64,000 nucleotides of DNA from positions 39,909,098 to 39,973,097 of the forward strand of contig CM043962.1 in assembly GCA_014529385.2 (NCBI GenBank), in the 5' to 3' direction. Source of the stretch: Adiantum capillus-veneris. Taxonomy: Eukaryota; Streptophyta; Polypodiopsida; Polypodiales; Pteridaceae. The notes below the pieces were generated by a model. It was given only the letters and a program-made list of their open reading frames with translations, made no database searches and had not been told where the DNA came from. The position numbers and the translations under genes were made by a program. Below, piece by piece: positions 23,172 to 33,412 of the stretch (positions are counted from its first letter, which is position 1; each line of letters begins with the position of its first letter).

Positions 23172-25050
23172 GTCTGAAAAGCAACCCCACTTATGTTGCA
23201 AAAAAATTATGCTTCATAGACTAAAGAATTCAAAGGCCAAAATCAACTTAGCTACTTTTTTGCACAACAGCCTCATTCTGCAAACTGCTAAGGTTAAGAC
23301 CTAGAACCAACATGTATTCAAGGCATGGTATGCATGGCAATTCTTGTACTCGGTGACTTGTATCCCAACACACCTAATGCCAATAAGGTGTGGGATAAGG
23401 CAGCAGGCACTAGGACTGGCATCAGTCAGATTACTAAGCAGTGAGATTCTGTTGGGTAGAAAACCGAACAAGACACTACCAATGAGGGTGCTTACTTAGC
23501 TATTTTCACCACTGACACAAAGAGAACAATAAAACAAGCTGAGGTTGGGACAATAAGAGCTAATACCAATGGAAACACTAAACCACCTGAGAAGAAACAA
23601 AACACAACAGCTTTGCTTTGTTGACTCAATTGAATTGAAACAGACCACACCAACTGATTGAATCCCAACAAAAGACTTTCGGCTCGGCCATAACTGCTCT
23701 ACAGCAGATAGAACTTCAAGAGACCAAGACCGAGCTTGAGAAAGCTAAGCGAGAGATGGTCGGAGCTCAGGACCAAGATGCTCAAACTATCCATTGGCCA
23801 CAACAATGATGCAAGAATCATGGCTGCTTTGTAGAAGAATATAGAAACCATGAAGAATGAAAATAGAAGGTTGTTTGTAGAAAAACGGTTGGCTAAAGAA
23901 GAGAAAGAGGAGATTCAGTGTTGGCTGGAAGAGAAGAAAGCTTCTCTAAAGTCATTGATGGCAAATCATCACACCCTCAAGCAAGCAGTGACTCAAAAAT
24001 ATATCTACCAATCCTTGGTAGATATTGCAGATCCTTAGGGAAACTTAATGTTAAACATGGACGATTCACAAATTTGCTTGGATCCATGGAATCCAGGAGC
24101 TCAAGAAGGGAAAATCTCTCCAAATCTAGAGATTCCTTCATGATGAAACAACTTATTTTGATCTAAAGCGCTTTCAAATGCTTATTGTGGGAGCCAGACA
24201 CATGGTTGGTGACTGGAAATTGCTCAGCTACCATAATCAACAGAGTCTATTAGCTGCCACCTCATCTTAGCTGTGTTCAAGTGTTGGAAAGAATACCTGA
24301 ATGGTTCATTACACAAGAGGACATTAGGGTTAATCCTCATCTAAAGAATCCCTCCAGTGTGAACTTGAAAAGTCTTGGCCTAGAATTGGAAATTCTTTTG
24401 GGAGACAAGTCAACCTATAAATGCATGAAGGACATCAGAATGCAAATCAAAGATATGTTGGTGCCATAAAGATATTGGATCACAAATTCCATTTACTCCT
24501 TGAAGGCCATGCCACTAGTAGCAGGAGACCACAAACCAGAATGACCTTGGGAGAGCAGGAAAGAATTTTAAAAAGCCTCTACCACTTGGTTCTCATAGCT
24601 AGAAAGATGATGTAGTAGGAGAATCAAGTAGTGATGAGATTTATTGAATTTGTTTTGGATTCTCCAGCACTAATATACGTCCTACCTGCTAAGGAGGCTG
24701 AGTTGCCTAGGTTCTTTCCAACTCTGTATCCAACATGTCCAGAACCAATTGCATGCAAAGCTATATGCCATAAATTGGCCAGAGCTTGACTCACCAGAGG
24801 CAAAAGGACCCTTTATGAATCTAATACAAAGACCTGGAATGCACTCTCCTGTTATGAATTTGAAATGAAGACAATTTGGAAAGATCAACTAGAACAAGAT
24901 GCATTGTATCAGTTATTCAAAGAGACAATTGCTGGTCCTAGTGTGCAAGAGTCACCCAGAGTCTTGTACAGACCTCCAAAGAAGAATGCTCTAGATAAGA
25001 AGAAGCAGGTCCGTTGGACTGACAATGGTTAACTTATCAATGCTTCCTAG
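23172..25050 (+). pseudogene. Post-pol relic of the Ty3 element, coiled-coil segments
   Basis: Short open pieces in changing frames. 23850-24038 is strongly helical and charged (RLFVEKRLAKEEKEEIQCWL). Others lie at 24281-24469 and 24421-24615. No domain recognised. The richness in K/E and the long open remnants suggest decayed coding sequence over about 1.9 kb rather than a leader. Confidence 0.4.
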
Positions 25051-25410
25051 AAAATTTTGGTATACACCAAAATCAAAGAACAGGGGGAAGCAATTTAGAT
25101 GGAAAGAATGATTGCTAACCTAGCATGCGATTGGTTTGGTAACTTCTGCGATAACTGATACAATGTACACTCTGTCAGAGAACTAATTGAAAGGCTATAA
25201 ATAGGGCTCACTACTTCATTTTTGGGATCCCTATAATCCCTAATCCCTGGTATCCTATTTCCCTTGTATCTTGTTTCTCAGAGCTCTTTACGCTCTTGTA
25301 ATCCTAATCAACTCAAAGCATACTTGACTCACTGTTGTACTTGTTTACTGATCTAAAAACTACATTCTAGTTTTAGTTCCCAATTCCAGTGTTCATTCTT
25401 AATCCCAGTT
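25050..25410 (+). promoter_or_regulatory. LTR-like promoter region with TATA box
   Basis: A purine run (CAGGGGGAAGCAA, about 25081) could be the polypurine tract. A TATA-like GGCTATAAATAGGG follows at about 25193, then a T/C-rich stretch, as in the U3-R part of an LTR. The exact LTR ends are not clear and no second copy is in the window. Confidence 0.4.
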
Positions 25411-25481
25411 TGTTAGGAAATTGAGACGTAGCTAAATAGAGACTACAATGTTTTACTTAATGGAGAGAAATAATTTTCACA

Positions 25482-25530
<49 letters not shown>

Positions 25531-26049
25531 ACAATATATGTGGTTCACCCAATGTGGACTACGTCCACGGAAAAGAAACCACTCAATGGCTGTGCACTTC
25601 AATCTTGAAGTAGGTTACAGGATTATACCCTTAATGGAACTCCCACCTCGCTTCACTCTCACCACCTCACACACACCTTGCTTCACCAACTGCACAATAC
25701 ACCATTGCATTTTGTGTGTAGAAGAGGCCCCCTTTAATAGGCAAGTTCATCTTGAACTCTTCCATGCGCCCATGTGTGGCTGTCCTTAGGTAGACAAGTC
25801 CGCCTAAAATTCATCCGTGCGCCTATGTGCAGTTGTAGCCAAGTCCGCCTGAAAGTCAACCATTGGTTATTGAATTTGGCCATCGACCAAACACTTCCGA
25901 CCATTGACTACCAGTCAACCGATTAATCGATCAAATGTTTTTGACCAGTTTTCGACCATTGTTCGGACACGATATTTTGATGAAAAAGAATAATCCGATG
26001 GGTATTTGGTTCTTCGACGAGTGACTTTTTCTCACGCACGATGGCTTCC
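25411..26049 (+). repeat. Truncated copy of the 764-bp LTR family
   Basis: Starts TGTTAGGAAATTGAGACG and follows 46565-47328 through the ACGTAGCTAAATAGA block, a long (GA)n run, GGTTCACCCAATGTGG, GGATTATACCCTTAATGGA, and CACGCACGATGGCTTC. It stops about 78 bp short of the family end, exactly where AATAAATAAATAAATT begins. Confidence 0.85.
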
Positions 26050-26106
26050 AATAAATAAATAAATTAAGAAAGACTAAGCGTAAGGAACACTCTAGCTTAA
26101 TGTTGG

Positions 26107-26126
26107 GTGGGGGGGGGGGGGGGGGA
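26107..26126 (+). repeat. G homopolymer tract
   Basis: A run of about 18-20 G near the 3' end of the PLE (C run on the coding strand). Length uncertain. Confidence 0.8.
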
Positions 26127-26667
26127 GAGAAGTTGGGGGGAGAAACCAAACATGTTTCGCTCTTTAAAGAGCTCATCAGTGGTGTTTCGAGGAAGATTGG
26201 AGATTGTAAAGACGTTTTGGGAAGGGAGTAGGGGTTTGTTTAAGTAGGGTGAGTTTAGGAGGGAAGATGTTTGAAAAAAAAGGGGGAAGTAGGTTTAGAA
26301 ATTTGAATTTTGGAATTCCAAAAGGCTTAAGTCTTGTTTTGTGTGAAAGCGACATGAGATTGAATGCTAAGGGTGAGCCTTATTTGACATAGGTTTTAGG
26401 AGGGAGAATAGGGACTCAACTAGGGTGAATTAGTTATGTGGGGAGGGTTTTAAAACAGAAATTTAGTGCGAAGGAGTCTTACCAAAAAATAGGTAATACT
26501 TATGGAAGGATTCCAGAGATTGGTTTTAGTTTGATAAAGCTTTGGGTAAAACAGTAAGGGGTATGTGTGATACTTGTTTAGGTAGGGGGAGGAAAAAAAT
26601 TTGTTTTGTGGTAAAGTATTGACAAAGGAGGTTAAGAGTAGTGCCAGAGGAGGTTTAGAGTAGTGAC

Positions 26668-26850
26668 CAAAAAAGGTTTTTCCCGTAAGGTGGGTACAAA
26701 AAAGGTTTTGCCTATAAGTGGGGTACAACAAGAGGGGTTTTGCTCATACATGGGGCAAAAAAAAGGTTTTTCTCATAAGTGAGGTACAAAAGATGGTTTT
26801 GCTCATAAGAGGGGTACAAAAAAGGCTTGGATCATAAGTAGGGTACAAAG
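26668..26850 (+). repeat. Tandem array, six copies of about 30 bp
   Basis: Degenerate units of the type AAAAGGTTTTGCTCATAAG followed by TGGGGTACAA. Spacing between GGTTTT cores is 29-32 bp. It lies in the 3' region of the PLE on the minus strand. Confidence 0.85.
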
Positions 26851-27109
26851 CAGGGGTAGATAGTAACAAAGTATGTGTATACTTTGATAGGGGGCAAGCG
26901 ATGATAAAATGTGCCGAAGTAGTATGATCCATCAACCTGTACAGAGAGTAGTAAGATAAAAACAAACGAGGGTATGTTAGGGTAGGTTGAATGTCAATAT
27001 TGTGCATAAGGTTTGTTTTTTAAACTGTATGTAAATTGGGTCGGGTGGTCCAAAATGTGATGGGTTTATTTAGGTGGGAGAGGTTTGGAGAATTTTGGCC
27101 GGCTTGATG

Positions 27110-29010
27110 GATAGGTTTACCAATTACTAAGGAGGGTTTAAGTTTTCTAGTTTCGAGAGGGGTGGTTTTTTATTGGGGAAGGTTTTTTCAAGAGGTTTTC
27201 CCTTTCTAAATAAGAGATTGAGTTGAATACTTTGAGAAGCACTTGCTAGGATAGCCTCTTTTCCTGAGTCTGATGAAAAAGAGGTCTCCTTGTGTGTTAA
27301 GGTAGTGTTCAAAGGAGATTTCTCTCATAATGCACCTTCTAAGTTCTGATTTGATGAAGGCTATTTTATGGTGGGTAGGGTGCCAGGAGATTTATGGTAT
27401 ATAGTGGAAACAGTTTAGAGGTTTTTGGTAGCAATTAGAGTCTAGGATGCCGTGGGTTAAAAATTTGGGTCCCTTGAAGAAGTGGATGTCTAGGATTGTG
27501 GCTTGATTGGTAGAAATGGAGGGGGTGATTTTAATTTATTCAAGCAAAGTACCCGCATAGGTGTTGAGGGAGTGTGTTAAAGATTTGATAGGGCATGTCC
27601 ATGCTCCAAAGGCATCATCTATGAATCTTTTGAAGTATGCTAGGTTTGGGTCATTAAGAAGTGGGGAATGGGATTCTAGGTGGCAAAGGGAAAGACAAGC
27701 ATAGATCACGGCAAAATTGGATCCCATAGTTGCGCCTTTGATTTGCTTGAAAACTCTATTTTTGAAACTAATGTAGTGTTGTGTAAGGATGAGGTAGAAA
27801 GAGAGATGATGAAGTTGGTCTTTGGAGGATCGAAGTGTTTACAAATGGTTGTTTTTAGAGCATGGAGTCCTTGGTCTATTGGGATGTTAGGATAGAGGGA
27901 GTTTATATCAAAGGTAAAGAGGAGGGAGTTTGGTGGAAAATGGGTATGGTGTAGGTATTTGATTAGGAACAAAGAATATTATAGATGTTGTTTGTAACTT
28001 AATAGGATAGGGTATAGATCTATGTGTAACGATTTTGATGCATTTTCCAAAAAATAGCCATTGTAAGCACAAATAGGTCCAGCAACAAGGGATGGTTTAT
28101 ATAATTTAGGGAGGATGTAGATTTGGCAGGGTTTGAAAGGTTTCGAGAGGGGTGCAAGGATGAAGATACGTTGTTCCATGGGGAGGAGGGTGTATCTATG
28201 GATGCTGCTAGAGAGGAGAGAGGCTAGGTAGTTGTGAGGAGGTGGGGTGGTTGGTTGATAGGTGATGGGGTCATTGAGTTGTCTAAGTGCCTCATTCTCA
28301 TACCATTCCTTTGAGAGGATAGTAGGACCAAGATTTTTTTTGGTGGGTTTAATGACAATGGAGTTATCTTGTGAGAGAGATTTGAGGGCTAGATGTACAA
28401 ACTTCGGAGGTTTAGAGCAGGAAGTGTTGTAGCTATCCAATTTATGTTTAAGATGAAGTTTGTTTATTTCTATGATAGTTTCTAGAGAGGGATTCTCTTT
28501 GGATAGGTTCCAACAGGGGTTGGGTAATTTAAAAGGAGAAAAGGAGGGGGTTTCTTTGGTTTTGAAGAAATCTTTAAGTTGTAAGTTTCTTCCTAAGGTT
28601 TCATGTGCTTCTAGGAGGTGTTTGGGTGTAGCATTGGGAGGAGGTGGGATGTACGTGTGGTGAGGTTATGTACAAAGTTTAAAGAGACGGTATTATCAAA
28701 AGAGTAGGCCGGTTGCTTACCAAAAAATTTTGAGTTTGTACTCGTGTGGGTTGGTAAGAGGGAGCCAAAATTTATTCCTTCTCCTTGAGTTTTTGCATGT
28801 AGCGGTCGTGTCGCATTGGAGGTTCATCGGGCTAGGCAAAGTTGTAGTCGAGGGAGTTGAAGGAGAGGTATTAAGCAGATGCACCCATGAAGTTGGGTGG
28901 GTTTGCCCCTAGTCCCTCCTCCCTTTTCATTTTCCCGAAACTGAAGTGATACGATTAAGATGAAGCACATGGTTATTACGTGAAGTAGATTGGAGGTTGT
29001 ACACAACATA
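27110..29010 (-). pseudogene. Penelope-like reverse transcriptase, broken
   Basis: An upstream decayed part (29010-28441) shows RNKFWLPLTNPHEYKLK with stops. The ORF at 28440-27979 has SIVIKPTKKNLGPTILS, WYENEALRQLNDPITY and ILPKLYKPSLVAG. 27972-27706 has FDINSLYPNIPIDQGL with the first catalytic Asp at about 27909. A frameshift near 27710 leads to 27727-27536 with MGSNFAVIYACLSLCHLE and RFIDDAF (Asp pair at about 27619-27614). After a stop the thumb continues (LDIHFFKGPKF, CYQKPLN, FIKSELRR, RKRGYPSKCFSKY). At least five stops or shifts. The order is that of PLE RTs rather than LINE or LTR RTs. Confidence 0.8.
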
Positions 29011-29173
29011 GATTGGGGGTTTGAGGTAGGTGGCAGAGGTGGAGGAGGCTTTGGGGAAAAGAGATTATGGATGTGATTGAGAGGGTATTTAGGTGGTATG
29101 GTAGGTTCTTTGGAGTAGTGTGGGGAAGGGAGTTTACGTTTTTTGAAAGGGGGAGAGCTTGGGGGGAGTTAGT

Positions 29174-30526
29174 CTAAGTAGCTTTGGTTTGGGAGAAGGG
29201 GTGATGAGAGAGAGTTTTGTTAGGTTTGATGGTTGGACCAAGCTTGGTTTTCTTGTTTGGGAGAGAGGCTCTAGGTGGAAAAAAGGGAACTTTGGAAGAG
29301 GGATGGAGAGGGGGTGATTTGGATAGGGTGAGATGGGAGTTAGAGATTGAAGGGTTATTGTTTGGGGTATTTTTTGAGGAGGGAAGGTATTTCATTTGTT
29401 TGAATACTTCCTGCTCAACAAGTTCCTTTATGGATTCGTCTTTGGGGAGAAGGGTTATTTCCTCAAGGGTAGAGGTGATGGTTCGCTTCCTAGCCTTCTT
29501 AGCTTTTTCATCCTTGATGGTGGTTAGGTGGGTGTTTACTATATGTGTTTGCATGAGAGAGAGGAAATGTTGTAGAGTAGAGTCCTTCCATTCTTTCAAG
29601 TGACATTGCCAATCAGTGATAGAGACCAAAGGTAGAGAGATGCGTGAGAGTTTTGTTGTGAGGCTAGAGAGGCGGTTGGCAACACTAGTGTGGTAGTTGT
29701 TTAATTCGTTGTTGAGGTTTTGGAGGAGAAGTTTGTTGGCTAAAATAAGGGCTTGGGTGCAATCCAATTGGTATTGGATGGTGAGGGCGGTAAATTTTGC
29801 ATTGAGAAGAGCTTGAGCTTGTGTGTCTTCAATTTGTAGACGGGGTGCCTTCATGTTGAGACTATTAGGGGCCAATTGTTGCTTGTGTAGATCCTCTAAG
29901 TGGGTGATGAAAGTTGTAGCTTTGCAGTTCTTTTTGTGTAACTTTTGAAATTCGACGAGGGAGAACGAAAGGATTTCCTCAAACTCTTTTGGTTTATTAA
30001 GGGGAAGGGAGGGGGGTTTTTGAGTGTGATCTAAAAAAGGAGGGGGAGAAACATGGCCAAGGTTGGGAGGGGGTTCAAGTTTAGAGGTGGAAGATAAGGG
30101 CTTTGGGTTAGGTGGGTTAGGTTTAATGGTGTTGAGGGATATTTGGAGATTAGATTGAGGTCGTTTGTAAGGTTTGGTGGGTGCGGGTGGGGTGAAGTTT
30201 TCCTCTGGGTTAAGGTTGAGTCGGATGGTTCGCTTCGCCTTTTTCTTCTTTTCATCATCTTCTTGAATCCTAGCTTGTTGTGGGTTGAGAGAAAAGTTAA
30301 AAGATTCTTCATGGAGGTGGTCGAGCTCTTCGGTAATCATTTTGTAAGGGTCTACAATGTCGTGGTCAAAGGTATTGGAGGCATCAAGGGTAAGCTCTGG
30401 GTTATTATTAATGGCTTGGGAGCTTTGTTGGATCTCTGTTGGCAAGGTGGTCTCCAAGCTGGCAGCCAAGGGTGAATTTTGACGCTGCGCGTCGCTTGCG
30501 AAATCTTTGAATTCATAGTCCTCCAT
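29174..30526 (-). CDS. ORF1 of the Penelope-like element, intact, 450 aa
   Basis: An uninterrupted 450-codon frame from ATG 30526 (MEDYEFKDFASDAQRQNS). The N-terminal third is acidic. About residues 85-200 are Pro/Asn/Lys-rich (KKKKAKRTIRLNLN). The middle (about 200-330) looks helical and could form a coiled coil (EILSFSLVEFQKLHKK ... LANKLLLQNLNNELNNYH). The tail is basic and Ser/Pro-rich. No known domain recognised. Position upstream of the RT suggests a nucleic-acid-binding or particle protein like ORF1 of non-LTR elements, an inference from place and composition. The frame is open while the RT is broken. The opposite strand is also partly open, so G/C skew helps to keep it clear of stops. 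Confidence 0.6.
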   Translation of the reverse strand: MEDYEFKDFASDAQRQNSPLAASLETTLPTEIQQSSQAINNNPELTLDASNTFDHDIVDPYKMITEELDHLHEESFNFSLNPQQARIQEDDEKKKKAKRTIRLNLNPEENFTPPAPTKPYKRPQSNLQISLNTIKPNPPNPKPLSSTSKLEPPPNLGHVSPPPFLDHTQKPPSLPLNKPKEFEEILSFSLVEFQKLHKKNCKATTFITHLEDLHKQQLAPNSLNMKAPRLQIEDTQAQALLNAKFTALTIQYQLDCTQALILANKLLLQNLNNELNNYHTSVANRLSSLTTKLSRISLPLVSITDWQCHLKEWKDSTLQHFLSLMQTHIVNTHLTTIKDEKAKKARKRTITSTLEEITLLPKDESIKELVEQEVFKQMKYLPSSKNTPNNNPSISNSHLTLSKSPPLHPSSKVPFFPPRASLPNKKTKLGPTIKPNKTLSHHPFSQTKAT

Positions 30527-30540
30527 GGCGTGTGCTCCCG

Positions 30541-32100
30541 GCCGTGTAGTTGAGATGCTGGTGAGCTACTAAGTCATTAGGGAGAGGCTAAAAAGTTAGA
30601 GCAGTTGGCAAGAGGCGAGTAACTATTAAGTAAAGGCTTGAGGTCGGAGTTGTTATTGTCCGAGTTACTACAATCATTGTCGAGCTATAGAGGTGTGTCG
30701 TTGTAGTCGTTGCTGCCGAGCTGCAGAGTTGAGTTACAGGTTTGATGGTGGTTTACTTCTTCTTTCCGTGGACATTCCGGGCTGGCGGGAGGTCTAAGTT
30801 TTGTGTAGTGTGACCAGCATGTGCAGTGGCGCTAGTTTCTACAGCAGCGTATGTAAGAGCGTGGATACTGTAACAGTGTGGCCCGCATAAGCCGTAGCGT
30901 GGATTCTGCACAATAGCACGGATTTTGCAGTAGTGTGGGTTTATCCAGAGCCGCTTGGAGATGCAGTGGAGCCCAGGGTGCAGAAGTGGTATTACCCCAG
31001 GCGTGGGTTAGCGCCGTGCAGCCCGAAGATGCCGATGATGCCGAAGCTTAGGTTTGTGCCAAAGTGCAAGGAGGTGCAGAAGCCACAGTGCTGCTATGGA
31101 GGAGTAAGGTGAGCGTGAGTAGGAGGCTGGGTATCAATATGATAGATTATAAGGTGATGCTAATGCTCTTAGCAGTTAAGTAGCACTAAAGAAAACATGT
31201 GGAATGGAACGAATTCAAACTATGAGGCTACAGGTGCTACAGGTTGCGGGTTCATTGCGATGGTGGGTGGCGCGGGTGAGAGAAGCAAGAGATGAGATGG
31301 AGCTGTAGCAATTAGGCGTAGTTGGGGGGGTCTTGTGTCGCATGCGAGTGACAGGGTTTGTATAACGTGTGAGCAGAAGGATGAGACGATAGTTCGAGTG
31401 CAAGCTCAAAACGCGAGGGCACCCTTAGCAGAGCTAGTTAACATAGCTTAGTGGATATGGGGAAAAAGGTTTGGTAGAGAGAGGGGGCAGGGGATGAAGA
31501 TGTGAGTGTTGGAGGGTGCAAAGGAAGCTGCGAAAGAGACGCTAATGCATGTGAGTGTGCCAACGGTCTAGTGTTAGCAGGGTAGGACGCGAATTAGTGT
31601 AGGCTTAATTGGTCAGAGTAAGGCATAATAAAGTGGTTTTAAGGGCCGTTTGTACTCGAGGGGAGGATTAAGAGGACATGTTATTCCATGGAGCCCCACG
31701 ACGTGATGTGGGGTACTAAGTGAGAACATCCAAAGTAAAGAAGGGTTAGGGGGGCATTTACTAAAGGTTTTTAAACCCTTAGTATTAGTGAGCATCCCAA
31801 TAAATGTTCGTAAGTGTAAAAGACGACGCTTAAACAATGGTGCTCCATTAATGTTTGTAGGAAAGAGGATAGGATACGATGGATCCTCTTGGAGGGGATA
31901 TAGGAGGAAGGCTAAGTGTTAGAAGCTGGACACACCCTATGGAAATTGACTGCTCGGCAGATTATCATTTTTTGTAATTATTCATTTATTGAGAAAACCC
32001 GACATTTCACCTTGTAAATATTGGGGCTTACAGAAGTTTCCAGATTGTATCCCAGTTTTGACATTTAGATTGAGTAGATGGTTAATTTGGAACTTTAGGG
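30541..32100. other. Non-coding, possible PLE 5' region and unknown junction
   Basis: GC-rich at 30.5-31.1 kb with loose internal repeats (GTGCAGTGGCG, GCAGTAGTGTGG types), consistent with a leader of the minus-strand element. From about 31.4 to 32.1 kb it turns AT-rich and holds the unknown junction with the Ty3 element. No gene seen. Confidence 0.45.
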
Positions 32101-32101
32101 T

Positions 32102-33412
32102 TTGAGAATTGTAAGGTATTTATACCACTTTTTGACCTTAAAAATTGAACATTTTTGTGATGAAGAGGTGAGTGACCATCATGGTCAAATTTGGCCAAAT
32201 GTCATGCAATTAGCTAAAAAGGGAAAGCTTACAAATGAGATTCTACATGAAGCAGGTGATTGGATACGTTTAGAAACAGGATGGAATGATCCAGTGGACT
32301 CATTGTCAGTGCATGCCTACATTACAAAATGCCAACAAAATGAGGCAATTGTAGAAGAGAAGCGCAGGCGTGAGAATGCTGATGAAGGACCATCAAAAAG
32401 AGCTTCTAGAACTGGGGGAAGAAGTGACTCAATTTCTTCTCAAACACACTCAACAAAAGGAGCATCTCCACCTGAAGTACTCATGGAGGAGTCTACAACA
32501 GGAAAGAAGAAAGAGCGAACAAAAGGCAAGACAAAAGGCCCAACTTATAAACTACAATCTGATATTGAGGTTGCTACAGATTTAAAGAAAGTCTTGGAGG
32601 AAAGGATCTTGAATAGCAAGATTGAGTTCACTCTGGGAGAAGTTCTTGGCATTGCAAAGCGTGAATTCCAGGAGGAGATCATTGACATCATCAAGAGGAA
32701 GAGGCAAACCCTTGCTGAAGTTTCTCGTCCACAGGTTGAAGGGGAAACCTCGAAGACACAAGGGATGCAACTGCAAAATAAGGAGAATGATGGAGCTGTG
32801 GTAGGATGCTACCAATCTAGTGGGAGAGTGAAGCAAGTGTATTTCTCAAATGATGATGAAGAAGTTGAAGATATTCCTAGGAGTTACTATTCACGAAGTC
32901 ATTGGGCAAGGGCTACTACAGAAACTTTGGTCAAGGTAGGTGATCTTGAAGAGCCATTTGTTGCCTTGATTGACCATGGTTCAGAAATAAACTTAATGTC
33001 AAAGAGTCTCTACAACAAGTGCAAATGGCCGATGGACACAGATCATGGCTGGATGGTAAAAGTGGCAAACAATTCATCCGGTGAATTGTATGCAGCACGT
33101 CCAGGTGTGAAGGTAACAATAGGTGATGTAAAGATTGACCAAAACTTCTTTGTACAGGATACATCTTCATATCATCTCATCCTTGGACAACCCTACATTG
33201 TGGGAGTTCGAATGGAAACAAAGGTAATCGACGATGGTTTAGCATATGCTAGAATACGTAGCAAAGATGGTAAACGAGCTGTCCAATTTCTCACAGTCTG
33301 TATAAACCATGAAAGAAATCGTGAAAACCTCAGAGAACATCCTCTACCAAAGGTAAGCAAAGAGTTTCATGATCATAGAGAAATGATGGGTTTTTGCCAA
33401 GTACCATTGTAA
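32102..33412 (+). CDS. Ty3 gag (partial) plus aspartic protease-like domain
   Basis: 436 codons open to the TAA at 33410. The first 100 residues are the end of a gag-like region. A basic, Ser-rich linker follows (KKERTKGKTKGP), then a helical segment (DLKKVLEERILNSKIEFT). A retropepsin-like domain begins around residue 285: VALIDHGSEINLMS, where D-H-G stands for the usual D-S/T-G, and later LILGQPYIVGVRM. It would process the polyprotein in the particle. No CCHC knuckle is seen. The true start probably lay upstream; the first ATG is used only because nothing earlier is open. The last 19 bp overlap the pol frame in -1 phase. Confidence 0.75.
   Translation: MRIVRYLYHFLTLKIEHFCDEEVSDHHGQIWPNVMQLAKKGKLTNEILHEAGDWIRLETGWNDPVDSLSVHAYITKCQQNEAIVEEKRRRENADEGPSKRASRTGGRSDSISSQTHSTKGASPPEVLMEESTTGKKKERTKGKTKGPTYKLQSDIEVATDLKKVLEERILNSKIEFTLGEVLGIAKREFQEEIIDIIKRKRQTLAEVSRPQVEGETSKTQGMQLQNKENDGAVVGCYQSSGRVKQVYFSNDDEEVEDIPRSYYSRSHWARATTETLVKVGDLEEPFVALIDHGSEINLMSKSLYNKCKWPMDTDHGWMVKVANNSSGELYAARPGVKVTIGDVKIDQNFFVQDTSSYHLILGQPYIVGVRMETKVIDDGLAYARIRSKDGKRAVQFLTVCINHERNRENLREHPLPKVSKEFHDHREMMGFCQVPL
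33385..33412 (+). other. Possible -1 ribosomal frameshift site between gag-pro and pol
   Basis: In the gag frame the codons are ATG GGT TTT TGC. The heptamer G GGT TTT (33388-33394) fits the X XXY YYZ slippery pattern, and a -1 slip moves ribosomes exactly into the open pol frame before the gag stop at 33410. No downstream pseudoknot was checked. The alternative is an ordinary 1-bp deletion. Confidence 0.4.

Larger units (their letters stand above)
20520..25410 (+). mobile_element. Ty3 retrotransposon, 5'-truncated, with long post-pol region
   Basis: The segment holds the C-terminal pol (integrase, 20650-21700), a post-integrase coding relic (22069-25050) and an LTR-like promoter region (about 25050-25410). 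Gag, protease, RT and the 5' LTR are missing. A MITE is inserted in the post-pol part, and an LTR of another family abuts the 3' end at 25411. The integrase sequence differs from the chromovirus at 1940 and from the element at 32102, so three Ty3 families are present in the window. Confidence 0.75.
26050..30540 (-). mobile_element. Penelope-like (PLE-type) retroelement with separate ORF1
   Basis: Minus-strand order: ORF1 (30526-29174), then an RT reading frame (about 29010-27110), then a C-rich 3' region with a 30-bp tandem array and a TTTA-type tail at 26063-26050. The RT has PLE features: an N-terminal IVIKPT..NLG block, the LPKLYK motif, DINSLYPNIP, a GS..A motif, FIDDAF and a thumb with RGYP. 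No GIY-YIG endonuclease is visible after the thumb, so it may belong to the endonuclease-lacking PLEs or have lost that domain. The 5' end is not defined and may extend to about 31.9 kb. Confidence 0.75.

Noticed and set aside
26668-26850. CRISPR-like array
   Set aside because: Period 30 with no spacers, in eukaryotic DNA.
26744-27007. GIY-YIG endonuclease of the PLE
   Set aside because: Tyr-rich peptides there come from the 30-bp array and lack the Arg, His and Glu spacing.
27000-28440. Group II intron or LINE reverse transcriptase
   Set aside because: The NLG N-terminal block, DINSLYPNIP and thumb RGYP order fit PLEs better; no APE, REL or intron maturase motif seen.
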